Below, piece after piece: positions 46,186 through 58,830 of a stretch of DNA of 64,000 nt. This DNA comes from Caprella mutica. Its lineage: Eukaryota > Arthropoda > Malacostraca > Amphipoda > Caprellidae. Position 1 is the first letter of the stretch; each line of letters starts with the position of its first letter. The DNA lies in contig CANNZV010000844.1 in the NCBI GenBank assembly GCA_947561585.1, positions 147,795 to 211,794 on the forward strand, written 5' to 3'. Both the position numbers and the translations under genes were made by a program. A model generated the notes under the pieces. That model searched no databases. It was not told the DNA's origin and was given only the letters and a program-made list of their open reading frames with translations.

Positions 46186-48260
46186 AGGTGAATTAATTAG
46201 TATACTACAGGGTGAATTTATTAGTATAATGCAATGTAAAATTACTAGTATAATAGATACAGGGTGAATTTATTAGTATAATAGATACAGGGTGAATTAA
46301 ATAGTATAATACATACAGGGTGAATTTATTAGTATAATACATACAGGGTGAATTTATTACTATAATACATACAGGGTGAATTTATTAGTATAATGCAATG
46401 TAAAATTATTAGTATAATAGATACAGGGTAAATTAAATAGTATAATGCAATGTAAAATTATTAGTATAATAGATACAGGGTGAATTTATTAGTATAATAC
46501 ATACAGGGTGAATTAATTAGTATAATACATACAGGGTGAATTAATTAGTATAATACATACAGGGTGAATTAATTAGTATAATACATACATTGTGAATTAA
46601 TTAGTATAATATATACAAGGTGAATTAATTAGTATAATACATACAGGGTGAATTTATTAGTATAATACATACAGGGTGAATTTATTAGTATAATACATAC
46701 AGGGTGAATTAATTAGTATAATACATACAGGGTGAATTAATTAGTATAATACATACAAGGTGAATTAATTAGTATAATACATACAGGGTGAATTTATTAG
46801 TAAAATACATACAGGGTGAATTTATTAGTATAATACATACAGGGTGAATTGAATAGTATAATACATACAGGGTGAATCATTTAGTATAATACAGGGTGAA
46901 TTAATTAGTATAATACATACAGGGTGAATTGAATAGTATAATACATACAGGGTGAATCATTTAGTATAATACAGGGTGAATTAATTAGTATAATACATAC
47001 AGGGTGAATTAATTAGTATAATACATACAGGGTGAATTAATTAGTATAATACATACAGGGTGAATTAATTGGTATAATACATACAGGGTGAATTAATTAG
47101 TATAATACATACAGGGTGAATTAATTAGTATAATACATACAAGGTGAATTAATTAGTATAATACATACAAGGTGAATTAATTAGTATAATACATACAGGG
47201 TGAATTAATTGGTATAATACATACAGGGTGAATTAATTAGTATAATACATACAGGGTGAATTAATTAGTATAATACATACAAGGTGAATTAATTAGTATA
47301 ATACATACAAGGTGAATTAATTAGTATAATACATACAGGGTGAATTAATTGGTATAATACATACAGGGTAAATTAATTGATATAATACATACAGGGTGAA
47401 TTTATTAGTATAATACATATAGGGTGAATTAATTAGTATAATACATACAGGGTGAATTAATTGGTATAATACATACAGGGTGAATTAATTAGTATAATAC
47501 ATACAAGGTGAATTAATTAGTATAATACTTACAAGGTGAATTAATTAGAATAATACATACAGGGTGAATTAATTAGTATAATACATACAGGGTGAATTAA
47601 TTAGTATAATACTTACAGGGTGAATTAATTGGTATAATACATACAGGGTGAATTAATTAGTATAATACATACAAGGTGAATTAATTAGTATAATACATAC
47701 AAGGTGAATTAATTAGTATAATACATACAAGGTGAATTAATTAGTATAATACATACAGGGTGAATTAATTAGTATAATACATACAGGGTGAATTAATTGG
47801 TATAATACATACAGGGTAAATCATTTAGTATAATACAGGGTTAATTAATTAGTATAATACATACAAGGTGAATTAATTAGTATAATACATACAGGGTGAA
47901 TTAATTGGTATAATACATACAGGGTGAATTAATTAGTATAATACATACAGGGTGAATTAATTTGTCAAATACATACAGGGTGAATTAATTAGTATTATAC
48001 ATACAGGGTGAATTTATTAGTATAATACATACAGGGTGAATTAATTTGTCTAATACATACAGGGTGAATTAATTAGTATTATACATACAGGGTGAATTAA
48101 TTAGTATAATACATACAGGGTGAATTGAATAGTATAATACATACAGGGTGAATTAAATAGCATAATACAGGGTTAATTTATTATAATTATTAATATACGT
48201 TGAATCAATTGTTATAATTCTGTGTGAATTTATTTGTTTAATACAGGGTGAACTTAGTAG
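46186..48260. repeat. 28-nt minisatellite, about 74 copies
   Basis: The unit is 28 nt with core ACAGGGTGAATTAATTAGTA followed by TAATACAT. Common variants are AAGGTG, TTTATTAGT, TTGGTATAAT and GAATAGTAT, clustered in repeated orders (for example two adjacent matching blocks of about 110 bp at 46840-46990). The last copies decay to 48260. No open frame. Confidence 0.97.
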
Positions 48261-49081
48261 AATAATATCTGGTGAATTTATTTGAGTAATATATTTAAAT
48301 AAATTAATATAATATTGGATGAAATTATTGATATAAAAATGGTTAACACATTTATCCAATACAGGGAGACTGTATTCCTAATCTATAGGGTTAATACCCA
48401 ATTACCGGATGCTGTCAACGAAAATGGAAAATTTCTTGCAGATATTATAGAAATGCATCTATTTTGTTAGGATAAGTTTTGAATTTTATAATATATATAT
48501 TTTATTATCATATAAATGCTAATATATTAATAATATCAATTTGAAAGGATTATTTTGAACAGATTATTGGGTCGTGATCCAGACATCGGACATGTCTCCA
48601 TAAAAATCGATGAAAAAGTCTACGGTAAATTGCTTGATATTTTCTCTTCTCAAACTGTATTTAAAATACTGTGATTAAGCTAGCTGTACAGTGAATATTA
48701 TATTAATTTTGAAGTTAATTTTACAATAAACAATGAGAAGAATTTATTAGTTTTCTATAGATTTTGTGACAATCCTGTACAGTTAGCCCAATAAGGTATG
48801 ATGTGCCAATTTGGTGCTAGTATATAAACTTCCGCAGGCCACAGTTAAGTCGGATTGTTTCTGTAAAATTATCTCTTAAAACGATTACTGGGGATTAATA
48901 GTTTGAAAAATAACTAATTCTCACTCTTTCTTCGGTTGGAATTGCACATGAAAGAGGGAAGAGTGGGAGTTTGAGGGGATTACATCAAAAACAGAGGGGA
49001 TATGAGAGTGTTAGGGAGACTCACTGGTATTGAAAAGGTGATCTTACCACAGGTCTGCCTGATAGACATATTATAGCTAAT
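48261..49081. other. Intergenic DNA between the two largest arrays
   Basis: AT-rich. It contains a possible TATA-type promoter at 48821 (listed separately) but no coding exon I can support. Confidence 0.4.
48821..48855 (+). promoter_or_regulatory. Possible TATA-type core promoter
   Basis: TATATAAACTTCCGC is followed at about 20-30 bases by CCACAGTTAAGTCGG, similar to an arthropod initiator. Local composition is less AT-biased than its surroundings. No downstream open frame supports a gene; the next feature is the 5.3-kb array at 49082. Confidence 0.2.
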
Positions 49082-52000
49082 AGGAGAAAAGAGTCACTGC
49101 GGTGATGTACTATCAGAGAAAAGAGTCACTGTGATGATGTACTATCAGAGAAAAGAGTCACTGTGATGATGTACTATCAGAGAAAAGAGTCACTGTGATG
49201 ATGTACTATCAGAGAAAAGAGTCACTGTGATGATGTACTATCAGAGAAAAGAGTCACTGTGATGATGTACTATCAGAGAAAAGAGTCACTGTGATGATGT
49301 ACTATCAGAGAAAAGAGTCAGTGTGATGATGTACTATCAGAGAAAAGAGTCACTGTGATGATGTACTATCAGAGAAAAGAGTCACTGTGATGATGTACTA
49401 TCAGAGAAAAGAGTCACTGTGATGATGTACTATCAGAGAAAAGAGTCACTGTGATGATGTACTATCAGAGAAAAGAGTCACTGTGATGATGTACTATCAG
49501 AGAAATGAGTCACTGTGATGATGTACTATCAGAGAAAAGAGTCACTGTGATGATGTACTATCAGAGAAAAGAGTCACTGTGATGATTTACTATCAGAGAA
49601 AAGAGTCACTGTGATGATGTACTATCAGAGAAAAGAGTCACTGTGATGATGTACTATCAGAGAAAAGAGTCACTGTGATGATGTACTATCAGAGAAAAGA
49701 GTCACTGTGACCAGAGAAAAGAGTCACTGTGATGATGTACTATCAGAGAAAAGAGTCACTGTGATGATGTGCTACCAGAGAAAAGATTCACTGTGATGAT
49801 GTACTATCAGAGAAAAGATTCACTGTGATGATGTACTATCAGAGAAAAGAGTCACTGTGATGATGTACTATCAGAGAAAAGAGTCACTGTGATGATTTAC
49901 TATCAGAGAAAAGAGTCACTGTGATGATGTACTACCAGAGAAAAGAGTCACTGTGATGATGTACTATCAGAGAAAAGAGTCACTGTGATGATGTACTATC
50001 AGAGAAAAGAGTCACTGTGATGATGTACTATCAGAGAAAAGAGTCACTGTGATTATGTACTACCAGAGAAAAGAGTCACTGTGATGATGTACTATCAGAG
50101 AAAAGAGTCACTGTGATGATGTACTATCAGAGAAAAGAGTCACTGTGATGATGTACTATCAGAGAAAAGAGTCACTGTGATGATGTACTATCAGAGAAAA
50201 GAGTCATTGTGATGATGTACTATCAGAGAAAAGAGTCACTGTGATGATGTACTATCAGAGAAAAGAGTCACTGTGATGATTTACTATCAGAGAAAAGAGT
50301 CACTGTGATGATGTACTACCAGAGAAAAGAGTCACTGTGATGATGTACTATCAGAGAAAAGAGTCACTGTGGTGATGTACTACCAGATAAAAGAGTCACT
50401 GTGATGATGTACTATCAGAGAAAAGAGTCACTGTGATGATGTACTATCAGAGAAAAGAGTCACTGTGATGATGTACTATCAGAGAAAAGAGTCACTGTGA
50501 TGATGTACTATCAGAGAAAAGAGTCACTGTGATGATGTACTATCAGAGAAAAGAGTCACTGTGATGATGTACTATCAGAGAAAAGAGTCACTGTGATGAT
50601 GTACTATCAGAGAAAAGAGTCACTGTGATGATGTACTATCAGAGAAAAGAGTCACTGTGATGATGTACTATCAGAGAAAAGAGTCACTGTGATGATGTAC
50701 TATCAGAGAAAAGAGTCACTGTGATGATGTACTATCAGAGAAAAGAGTCACTGTGATGATGTACTATCAGAGAAAAGAGTCACTGTGATGATGTACTATC
50801 AGAGAAAAGAGTCACTGTGATGATGTACTATCAGAGAAAAGAGTCACTGTGATGATGTACTATCAGAGAAAAGAGTCACTGTGATGATGTACTATCAGAG
50901 AAAAGGGTCACTGTGATGATGTACTATCAGAGAAAAGAGTCACTGTGATGATGTACTATCAGAGAAAAGAGTCACTGTGATGATGTACTATCAGAGAAAA
51001 GAGTCACTGTGATGATGTACTATCAGAGAAAAGAGTCACTGTGATGATGTACTATCAGAGAAAAGAGTCACTGTGATGATGTACTATCAGAGAAAAGAGT
51101 CACTATGATGATGTACTATCAGAGAAAAGAGTCACTGTGATGATGTACTATCAGAGAAAAGAGTCACTGTGATGATGTACTATCAGAGAATAGAGTCACT
51201 GTGATGATGTACTATCAGAGAAAAGGGTCACTGTGATGATGTACTATCAGAGAAAAGAGTCACTGTGATGATGTACTATCAAATAAAAGAGTCACTGTGA
51301 TGATGTACTATCAGAGAAAAGAGTCACTGTGATGATGTACTATCAGAGAAAAGAGTCACTGTGATGATGTACTATCAGAGAAAAGAGTCACTGTGATGAT
51401 GTACTATCAGAGAAAAGAGCCACTGTGATGATGTACTATCAGAGAAAAGAGTCACTGTGATGATGTACTATCAGAGAAAAGAGTCACTGTGATGATGTAC
51501 TATCAGAGAAAAGAGTCACTGTGATGATGTACTATCAGAGAAAAGAGTCACTGTGATGATGTACTATCAGAGAAAAGAGTCACTGTGATGATGTACTATC
51601 AGAGAAAAGAGTCACTGTGATGATGTACTATCAGAGAAAAGAGTCACTGTGATGATGTACTATCAGAGAAAAGAGTCACTGTGATGATGTACTATCAGAG
51701 AAAAGAGTCACTGTGATGATGTACTATCAGAGAAAAGAGTCACTGTGATGATGTACTATCAGAGAAAAGAGTCACTGTGATGATGTACTATCAGAGAAAA
51801 GAGTCACTGTGATGATGTACTATCAGAGAAAAGAGTCACTGTGATGATGTACTATCAGAGAAAAGAGTCACTGTGATGATGTACTATCAGAGAAAAGGGA
51901 CACTGTGATGATGTACTATCAGAGAAAAGAGTCATTGTGATGATGTACTATCAGAGAAAAGAGTCACTGTGATGATGTACTATCAGAGAAAAGAGTCACT

Positions 52001-54342
52001 GTGATGATTTACTATCAGAGAAAAGAGTCACTGTGATGATGTACTATCAGAGAAAAGAGTCACTGTGATGATTTACTATCAGAGAAAAGAGTCACTGTGA
52101 TGATGTACTACCAGAGAAAAGAGTCACTGTGATGATGTACTATCAGAGAAAAGAGTCACTGTGGTGATGTACTACCAGATAAAAGAGTCACTGTGATGAT
52201 GTACTATCAGAGAAAAGAGTCACTGTGATGATGTACTATCAGAGAAAAGAGTCACTGTGATGATGTACTATCAGAGAAAAGAGTCACTGTGATAATGTAC
52301 TATCAGAGAAAAGAGTCACTGTGATGATGTTCTATCAGAGAAAAGAGTCACTGTGATGATGTACTATCAGAGAAAAGAGTCATTGTGATGATGTACTATC
52401 AGAGAAAAGAGTCACTGTGATGATGTACTATCAGAGAAAAGAGTCACTGTGATGATGTACTATCAGAGAAAAGAGTCACTGTGATGATGTACTATCAGAG
52501 AAAAGAGTCACTGTGATGATGTACTATCAGAGAAAAGAGTCACTGTGATGATGTACTATCAGAGAAAAGAGTCACTGTGATGATGTACTATCAGAGAAAA
52601 GAGTCACTGTGATGATGTACTATCAGAGAAAAGAGTCACTGTGATGATGTACTATCAGAGAAAAGAGTCACTGTGATGATGTACTATCAGAGAAAAGAGT
52701 CACTGTGATGATGTACTATCAGAGAAAAGAGTCACTGTGATGATGTACTATCAGAGAAAAGGGTCACTGTGATGATGTACTATCAGAGAAAAGAGTTACT
52801 GTGATGATGTACTATCAAATAAAAGAGTCACTGTGATGATGTACTATCAGAGAAAAGAGTCACTGTGATGATGTACTATCAGAGAAAAGAGTCACTGTGA
52901 TGATGTACTATCAGAGAAAAGAGTCACTGTGATGATGTACTATCAGAGAAAAGAGTCACTGTGATGATGTACTATCAGAGAAAAGGGTCACTGTGATGAT
53001 GTACTATCAGAGAAAAGGGTCACTGTGATGATGTACTATCAGAGAAAAGAGTCACTGTGATGATGTACTATCAGAGAAAAGAGTCACTGTGATGATGTAC
53101 TATCAGAGAAAAGAGTCACTGTGATGATGTACTATCAGAGAAAAGAGTCACTGTGATGATGTACTATCAGAGAAAAGAGTCACTGTGATGATGTACTATC
53201 AGAGAAAAGAGTCACTGTGATGATGTACTATCAGAGAAAAGAGTCACTGTGATGATGTACTATCAGAGAAAAGAGTCACTGTGATGATGTACTATCAGAG
53301 AAAAGGGTCACTGTGATGATGTACTATCAGAGAAAAGAGTCACTGTGATGATGTACTATCAAATAAAAGAGTCACTGTGATGATGTACTATCAGAGAAAA
53401 GAGTCACTGTGATGATGTACTATCAGAGAAAAGAGTCACTGTGATGATGTACTATCAGAGAAAAGAGTCACTGTGATGATGTACTATCAGAGAAAAGAGT
53501 CACTGTGATGATGTACTATCAGAGAAAAGAGTCACTGTGATGATGTACTATCAGAGAAAAGGGTCACTGTGATGATGTACTATCAGAGAAAAGAGTCACT
53601 GTGATGATGTACTATCAAATAAAAGAGTCACTGTGATGATTTACTATCAGAGAAAAGAGTCACTGTGATGATGTACTATCAGAGAAAAGAGTCACTGTGA
53701 TGATGTACTATCAGAGAAAAGAGTCACTGTGATGATGTACTATCAGAGAAAAGAGTCACTGTGATGATGTACTATCAGAGAAAAGAGTCACTGTGATGAT
53801 GTACTATCAGAGAAAAGAGTCACTGTGATGATGTACTATCAGAGAAAAGGGTCACTGTGATGATGTACTATCAGAGAAAAGAGTCACTGTGATGATGTAC
53901 TATCAAATAAAAGAGTCACTGTGATGATGTACTATCAGAGAAAAGAGTCACTGTGATGATGTACTATCAGAGAAAAGAGTCACTGTGATGATGTACTATC
54001 AGAGAAAAGAGTCACTGTGATGATGTACTATCAGAGAAAAGAGTCACTGTGATGATGTACTATCAGAGAAAAGAGTCACTGTGATGATGTACTATCAGAG
54101 AAAAGGGTCACTGTGATGATGTACTATCAGAGAAAAGAGTCACTGTGATTATGTACTATCAAATAAAAGAGTCACTGTGATGATGTACTATCAGAGAAAA
54201 GAGTCACTGTGATGATGTACTATCAGAGAAAAGAGTCACTGTGATGATGTACTATCAGAGAAAAGAGTCACTGTGATGATGTACTATCAGAGAAAAGAGT
54301 CACTGTGATGATGTACTATCAGAGAAAAGAGTCACTGTGATG
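49082..54342. repeat. 32-nt minisatellite, about 164 copies (5.3 kb)
   Basis: The unit is 32 nt with core GATGATGTACTATCAGAG then AAAAGAGTCACTGT. Most copies are identical. Rare variants (GGGTCACTG, ACCAGATAAAAG, TCAAATAAAAG, GATTTACTA) mark larger internal duplications. One shortened unit lies near 49709. In all frames the unit produces stops (TGA in TGATGATG), so there is no long open frame. The sharp right edge is at 54342. Confidence 0.98.
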
Positions 54343-54576
54343 ATTCTAATTTTACTAATCACAGTTTTCTAATTTTCTATTACTTTCAAAACTCACAAAT
54401 TTGTCCTCGTGTAGCTCATCTAATTTCAAAATATCTACAAACACTAAATCCAGTAAAGTTTTCTTTTGTTAATATTATATTAGCAAGCTGTGAAAAAATC
54501 ATTGCAGGCATACTTTTATTTTACTGTAATAAAATACATGTACTATATTATACAATATACATGTACAATATTACTA
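54343..54576. other. AT-rich intergenic DNA
   Basis: Nothing recognised. Confidence 0.5.
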
Positions 54577-54746
54577 GGGTTGTGACAATATGCTTTTAAA
54601 ATCATCGATCTTGAGAATATCACAGACGAAATGAAATGGTATCGAATACTATACACCGCTGGTGTAGAACCATTCAATAGTCTTTAATTCAATCCGTCTA
54701 TAACATTTTCATGATCTATGATTTCAAACACATATTGTCACAACCC
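54577..54746. mobile_element. Palindromic MITE, 'GGGTTGTGACAAT' family, copy 3
   Basis: A 170-bp element with perfect terminal GGGTTGTGACAATATG and ATTGTCACAACCC and TA on both sides. It is closest in layout to the copy at 29640. Confidence 0.9.
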
Positions 54747-55462
54747 TATATATTATACATGTACTATATTATTTAATATCCAAACCATGAAGTCTGCATA
54801 TTTTGTTTGTGTCTTAGTTTCTAGATGCGTGGATAATAATTATAAAATAATTGGACATGAATGAAATCAAAGAATGTTCAATACTCTTCTCCATGTTGAG
54901 TATTTCTATTTTTTGTTCGTATATTTTGAAACTTATAATTTTCACAACTGGAACGTATTCCGGCGTTCCAATTGAATTGAATTTTGTAAGGGAATATTTT
55001 GTTCAAATAAATAAATATATTTTATTTCTATTGTTTTTGATGAGACAATATCGACGTTTAAATTAATTGATATAATAAATTTACTCAAGTTGACTAGACT
55101 ATACTATAATTTGGAAAATTGAAAATTTATTTTCTATACCTATCTATGCCATACAAAATTACGTAACTTTCTATAATTAAATAAAAAATCGTTGTGAAAA
55201 CTAAATTGTTGAAGATTTTAATATTGCGACAAAACAAAAATACCTCTCCCAAAAACAATTATGATTGGAATTTTATGTGTAATTTTTAAATCTTATTCAA
55301 ATCAGCGATTTCTGTGCTTTTTGACAGAGTACAACAGTAATAAATTGCTACCTAACCTACATGTTGTGTAGACTAATTCAAGTGTAATTATGCGTATAGT
55401 CTTGTTTTATTTCCAAAAAATAGCTCAAAGAATCATTTCAAACTACTCAAAACATTATACTG
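54747..55462. other. AT-rich intergenic DNA
   Basis: The 71-codon + frame at 54851-55066 is hydrophobic but has no family I recognise. Otherwise nothing. Confidence 0.45.
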
Positions 55463-55690
55463 ATATAAACAGTATAACTCATGTATAATGAAATCGTGTA
55501 TAGTGAACTAGAGGTCTGAGTAAGCCTATATAATAAGAAATTATTTAGTCTGCCATAGAATTGCCATCTGTTTTCTAAAACTGATGGCCATTTAGGGAAG
55601 ACTTAAGAATACTTGTTCACTATAGAGGCTACTTCCTTACTCAGGACACTTATTCAATATAGAGAATTTCATTACAGAGGAGTTTTACTG
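55463..55690. mobile_element. MITE, 'CTCCTCTATAGTGAA' family, copy 4
   Basis: It begins AACAGTATAACTCATGTATA and ends AGAGGAGTTTTACTGCAA, with the internal pair TTTAGTCTGCCATAG and CATTTAGGGAAGACTTAAGA. The 48-nt minisatellite begins directly at its right end. Confidence 0.8.
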
Positions 55691-55693
55691 CAA

Positions 55694-56224
55694 TACATTG
55701 TATAGCGAGTAATAAGCCCAATAAGCCTGATACCCCATTAACACATTGTATAGCGAGTAATAAGCCCAATAAGCCTGATACCCCATTAACACATTGTATA
55801 GCGAGTAATAAGCCCAATAAGCCTGATACCCCATTAACACATTGTATAGTGAGTAATAAGCCCAATAAGCCTGATACCCCATTAACACATTGTATAGCGA
55901 GTAATAAGCCCAATAAGCCTGATACCCCATTAACACATTGTATAGCGAGTAATAAGCCCAATAAGCCTGATACCCCATTAACACATTGTATAGCGAGTAA
56001 TAAGCCCAATAAGCCTGATACCCCATTAACACATTGTATAGCGAGTAATAAGCCCAATAAGCCTGATACCCCATTAACACATTGTATAGCGAGTAATAAG
56101 CCCAATAAGCCTGATACCCCATTAACACATTGTATAGCGAGTAATAAGCCCAATAAGCCTGATACCCCATTAACACATTGTATAGCGAGTAATAAGCCCA
56201 ATAAGCCTGATACCCCATTAACAC
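55694..56224. repeat. 48-nt minisatellite, 11 copies, three frames open
   Basis: Virtually identical units of 48 nt with core AATAAGCCCAATAAGCCTGA and CCCCATTAACACATTGTATA. One unit has TAGTGAG for TAGCGAG. Since 48 is 16 codons, frames of 207 and 180 codons (-) and 145 codons (+) stay open with perfect 16-residue periodicity (for example VNGVSGLLGLLLAIQC). I consider them spurious. Confidence 0.97.
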
Positions 56225-56675
56225 CATTACTGTTCATTCTGTTTCTTTTCCTAACTCTATCAAACAAAACCAAAAGTTCCAGATGAACAAAATAATCATT
56301 CCGATTTGTTAGTTCTTATCAATGGATTTTTTTGTGCCGATTAACTGGAGTCTAAGATGTTAATAAACGTCAGTCTAGATATCGCGTAGCGGCGACCGAC
56401 CATTGCCGGACTTTTTGCCGCCACAGATAATATACAGGATAAGATTTCTTTCCCGCCGAATTTCTTGAACTTTCAATACTGAGAAGTTTTGCTTGGAAGG
56501 TTTTATTCTTAATAGTTCTTATGTAGTATTATTTATCAAATATATTTTACACTAATTCGGAACATGTGCTGGTGTCGTAGTTTGGACTTAAATGATTTTC
56601 AATTACAGTCTTTTTTAGGGTGAATCTTTTTGAAAAAATTAGTCAGCAAACTTCAATATTTAGAGCCAAGTTCTG

Positions 56676-56760
56676 CCCAGAGTTTAAACTATGGTGGGGT
56701 TATAGAAGATTACGATGGGACCAAACTTCTATTGTCCCACCATAACTATATTTGAATGTG
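56676..56760. mobile_element. MITE, 'GTTATGGTGGGGCCATAGAA' family
   Basis: GCCCAGAGTTTAAACTATGGTGGGG faces TTGTCCCACCATAACTATATTTG around ATAGAAGATTACGATGGGACC. Confidence 0.65.
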
Positions 56761-57711
56761 TGTATAAATAACACTTTCAAATATTAGAATATTAATCATT
56801 CCCTTCACGAATTGATGTTTTAATAATAAATTGGGAAAGATTGAGGTTCTATCGTTATGTGAATTTCGAGTTCATTTTTGGTTCCAAATCAGTAGCAGAT
56901 ATTCCTCATCGATGACATCTTTCCACGCCGGTCACGTCGAAGTCGAAGTGAATATGTTAGAGGCTCCTAAAAGAAGAAAAGATTCAAGGCGACCTCTAAT
57001 GGATATTTAAAGTGGCTCAATAGCAGGAAATTTTATATCTCTCGATTTGAAAGAGATCCGCTAGCTTTCATCTATCATTGAATTGGAAGAAAAAGAAGGG
57101 TCTAGGTAGCTCTCTGTGATCACACCTCCACCAACATCTGAAAGTCTGATTCGAGACTGTCGAAATGGGAATCCTCTTTACGGAATAAGCCGTGATTCCA
57201 GTCAGGAAGCTGGGAATGGAATTAAATAACTGAAACTGCCAGTAGGTTTTATTCATCCGTGATATAAAACAAATATACTCCATAGTTCCAGGTGAGGAAA
57301 TTCACTTTGGAGTAGCTTTCAAAACGAAATTTCCTGCAGTCTTCGATCAGAATCTCATAAAAGTTTTTTATTGAAGGAGTAAATTACTAATGCTCAAGAT
57401 ATAGGTATGGTTACTAAAAACTGTTACAAATAGAAATTAGCACTGAACTAGTTAGTTGATTAAGTTAGGTAGCAAGGGTGGTTATCTTCTCAATCAGTTT
57501 CGCTGTTTATGTTTCTGCAGAGTCAGCACCACCTTACTCAGCAACGGAAATGATCATTAAAGCCACAGATTTAATTAGACTTTAATCGGCCATTTCGAGG
57601 GAAATGCTGTGGTATGTCCGGACACCAAATGAGTGGAGGGGCGTGTGTCATGGATCTGAAATACAGAAATGTAATGTGGGGAAGAGAACATGATGAGTAT
57701 AGCTAGTTACT

Positions 57712-57815
57712 TGGAACTGATCGGTAGAGACAGGTAAAGGCTACGAAGAACTGATCGGTAGTGACAGGTAAAGGCTACGAAGAACTGATCGCTAGTGATA
57801 GGTAAAGGCTACCAA
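57712..57815. repeat. 34-nt tandem repeat, about 3 copies
   Basis: Copies share GAACTGATCGGTAGTGACAG and GTAAAGGCTACGAA, with minor changes. Confidence 0.9.
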
Positions 57816-58657
57816 GATAGGTAGTGATCTTTAAAATGAGTTAGCAAGAATAAGGAAGCTTTTAGATTATTAAATCACATAATATACGTTCAAATGAAGT
57901 TAATAGATATGTAAATTGAAATAGACAGCTCTTTACAATTGATTTACAACATAGAGAAAAAATCAAATAGAATATATCTAATTTATTTTCTATGTGTTAT
58001 GTTATGAGTCAGGAATTAAAAAGAAATGTGTAGATAAAATAAATATAAGCAGTTTGATATATTTAATTAGTGACATAAAAGTTTTGAATACAAAGCATAT
58101 CAGTAAAAAGCACATCTTTTTAACTGTTAAGACAAAGCATACAAACAATAAAACACAAACAAAATATTGTTACAAAACAAATGCATTCTTACATTCACAC
58201 AAAATATGAATATTCCCTTTATAACAAAATAATCTGGAAGCAAATGTAGCAGAAACCGACTGTCGAATAAATTTGCATGTTTCAGTAAGAGGAATATTGA
58301 GCTTCGGACAATGCGTATCATTTCGAAGAGGTGTGAGAGAGAGACAGTAAGAAAGAAAGGAAGAAGAGAGAGGGATAGAAAGAGTCATTTTTTTAATTAT
58401 CTCTTCATTATATCCTTTTATTTCATGTTCCACTCTAATATTTTAATATATTTTGTTTCTGGTAATTTAAGTTTAAAGTATAGGTTCTAAAATAGATTAT
58501 TTCTTTTCAATAGGTATTTTTAGAGGATTTCAAGATTCCCAAAATAGATTTGTTTCAATTTTTTTTCATATTTTATCAATAACACTCTAATTGAACTTAT
58601 CGTACAAAAGTGTGAAGAAAGTAAATCCCCTGGCCCCTGAACGTTTCAGTATCAAAA

Positions 58658-58663
58658 TTTATT
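58658..58663 (-). terminator. Polyadenylation signal of the LRR gene
   Basis: AATAAA on the minus strand lies about 20 bases after the stop codon, implying a very short 3' untranslated region. Confidence 0.5.
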
Positions 58664-58681
58664 TGCTAGTTACTGAGTTCT

Positions 58682-58830
58682 TCAACAAAACTGTTGATAC
58701 GGGGTAGGATCCAAGTCAGTCAGCAATGTTCCATCTGCGCAAGTAGGTGCACCGGAGTTTGTCACTTTCTCCATGTATACAGGGTTTAGAATAATCCAGG
58801 CCAAGTCACACCCGCAGTCCAGTGGATTGT
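58682..58830 (-). CDS. LRR gene exon 4 (LRRCT, stop codon)
   Basis: Acceptor TTTTTCCGCAG. It encodes DNPLDCGCDLAWIILNPVYM, a PTCADG cysteine and a terminal QQFC before TGA, the cysteine pattern of an LRR C-terminal cap. Confidence 0.88.

Larger units (their letters stand above)
56225..58640. other. Intergenic DNA downstream of the LRR gene
   Basis: No supported gene. It holds a MITE at 56676-56760 and a short tandem repeat at 57712-57815. A 32-codon frame at about 56917-57012 (+) is basic and short, with no support. Reverse frames at 57068-57283, 58127-58321 and 58170-58433 lack domains. Confidence 0.45.

Noticed and set aside
46186..54342. CRISPR array
   Set aside because: Units are contiguous with no unique spacers, and variants are point changes of one unit. 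The context is eukaryotic, with no cas-like gene.
55650..56286. Frames of 207, 180 and 145 codons as genes
   Set aside because: Three overlapping frames on both strands are open only because a 48-nt repeat is a multiple of three without stops.
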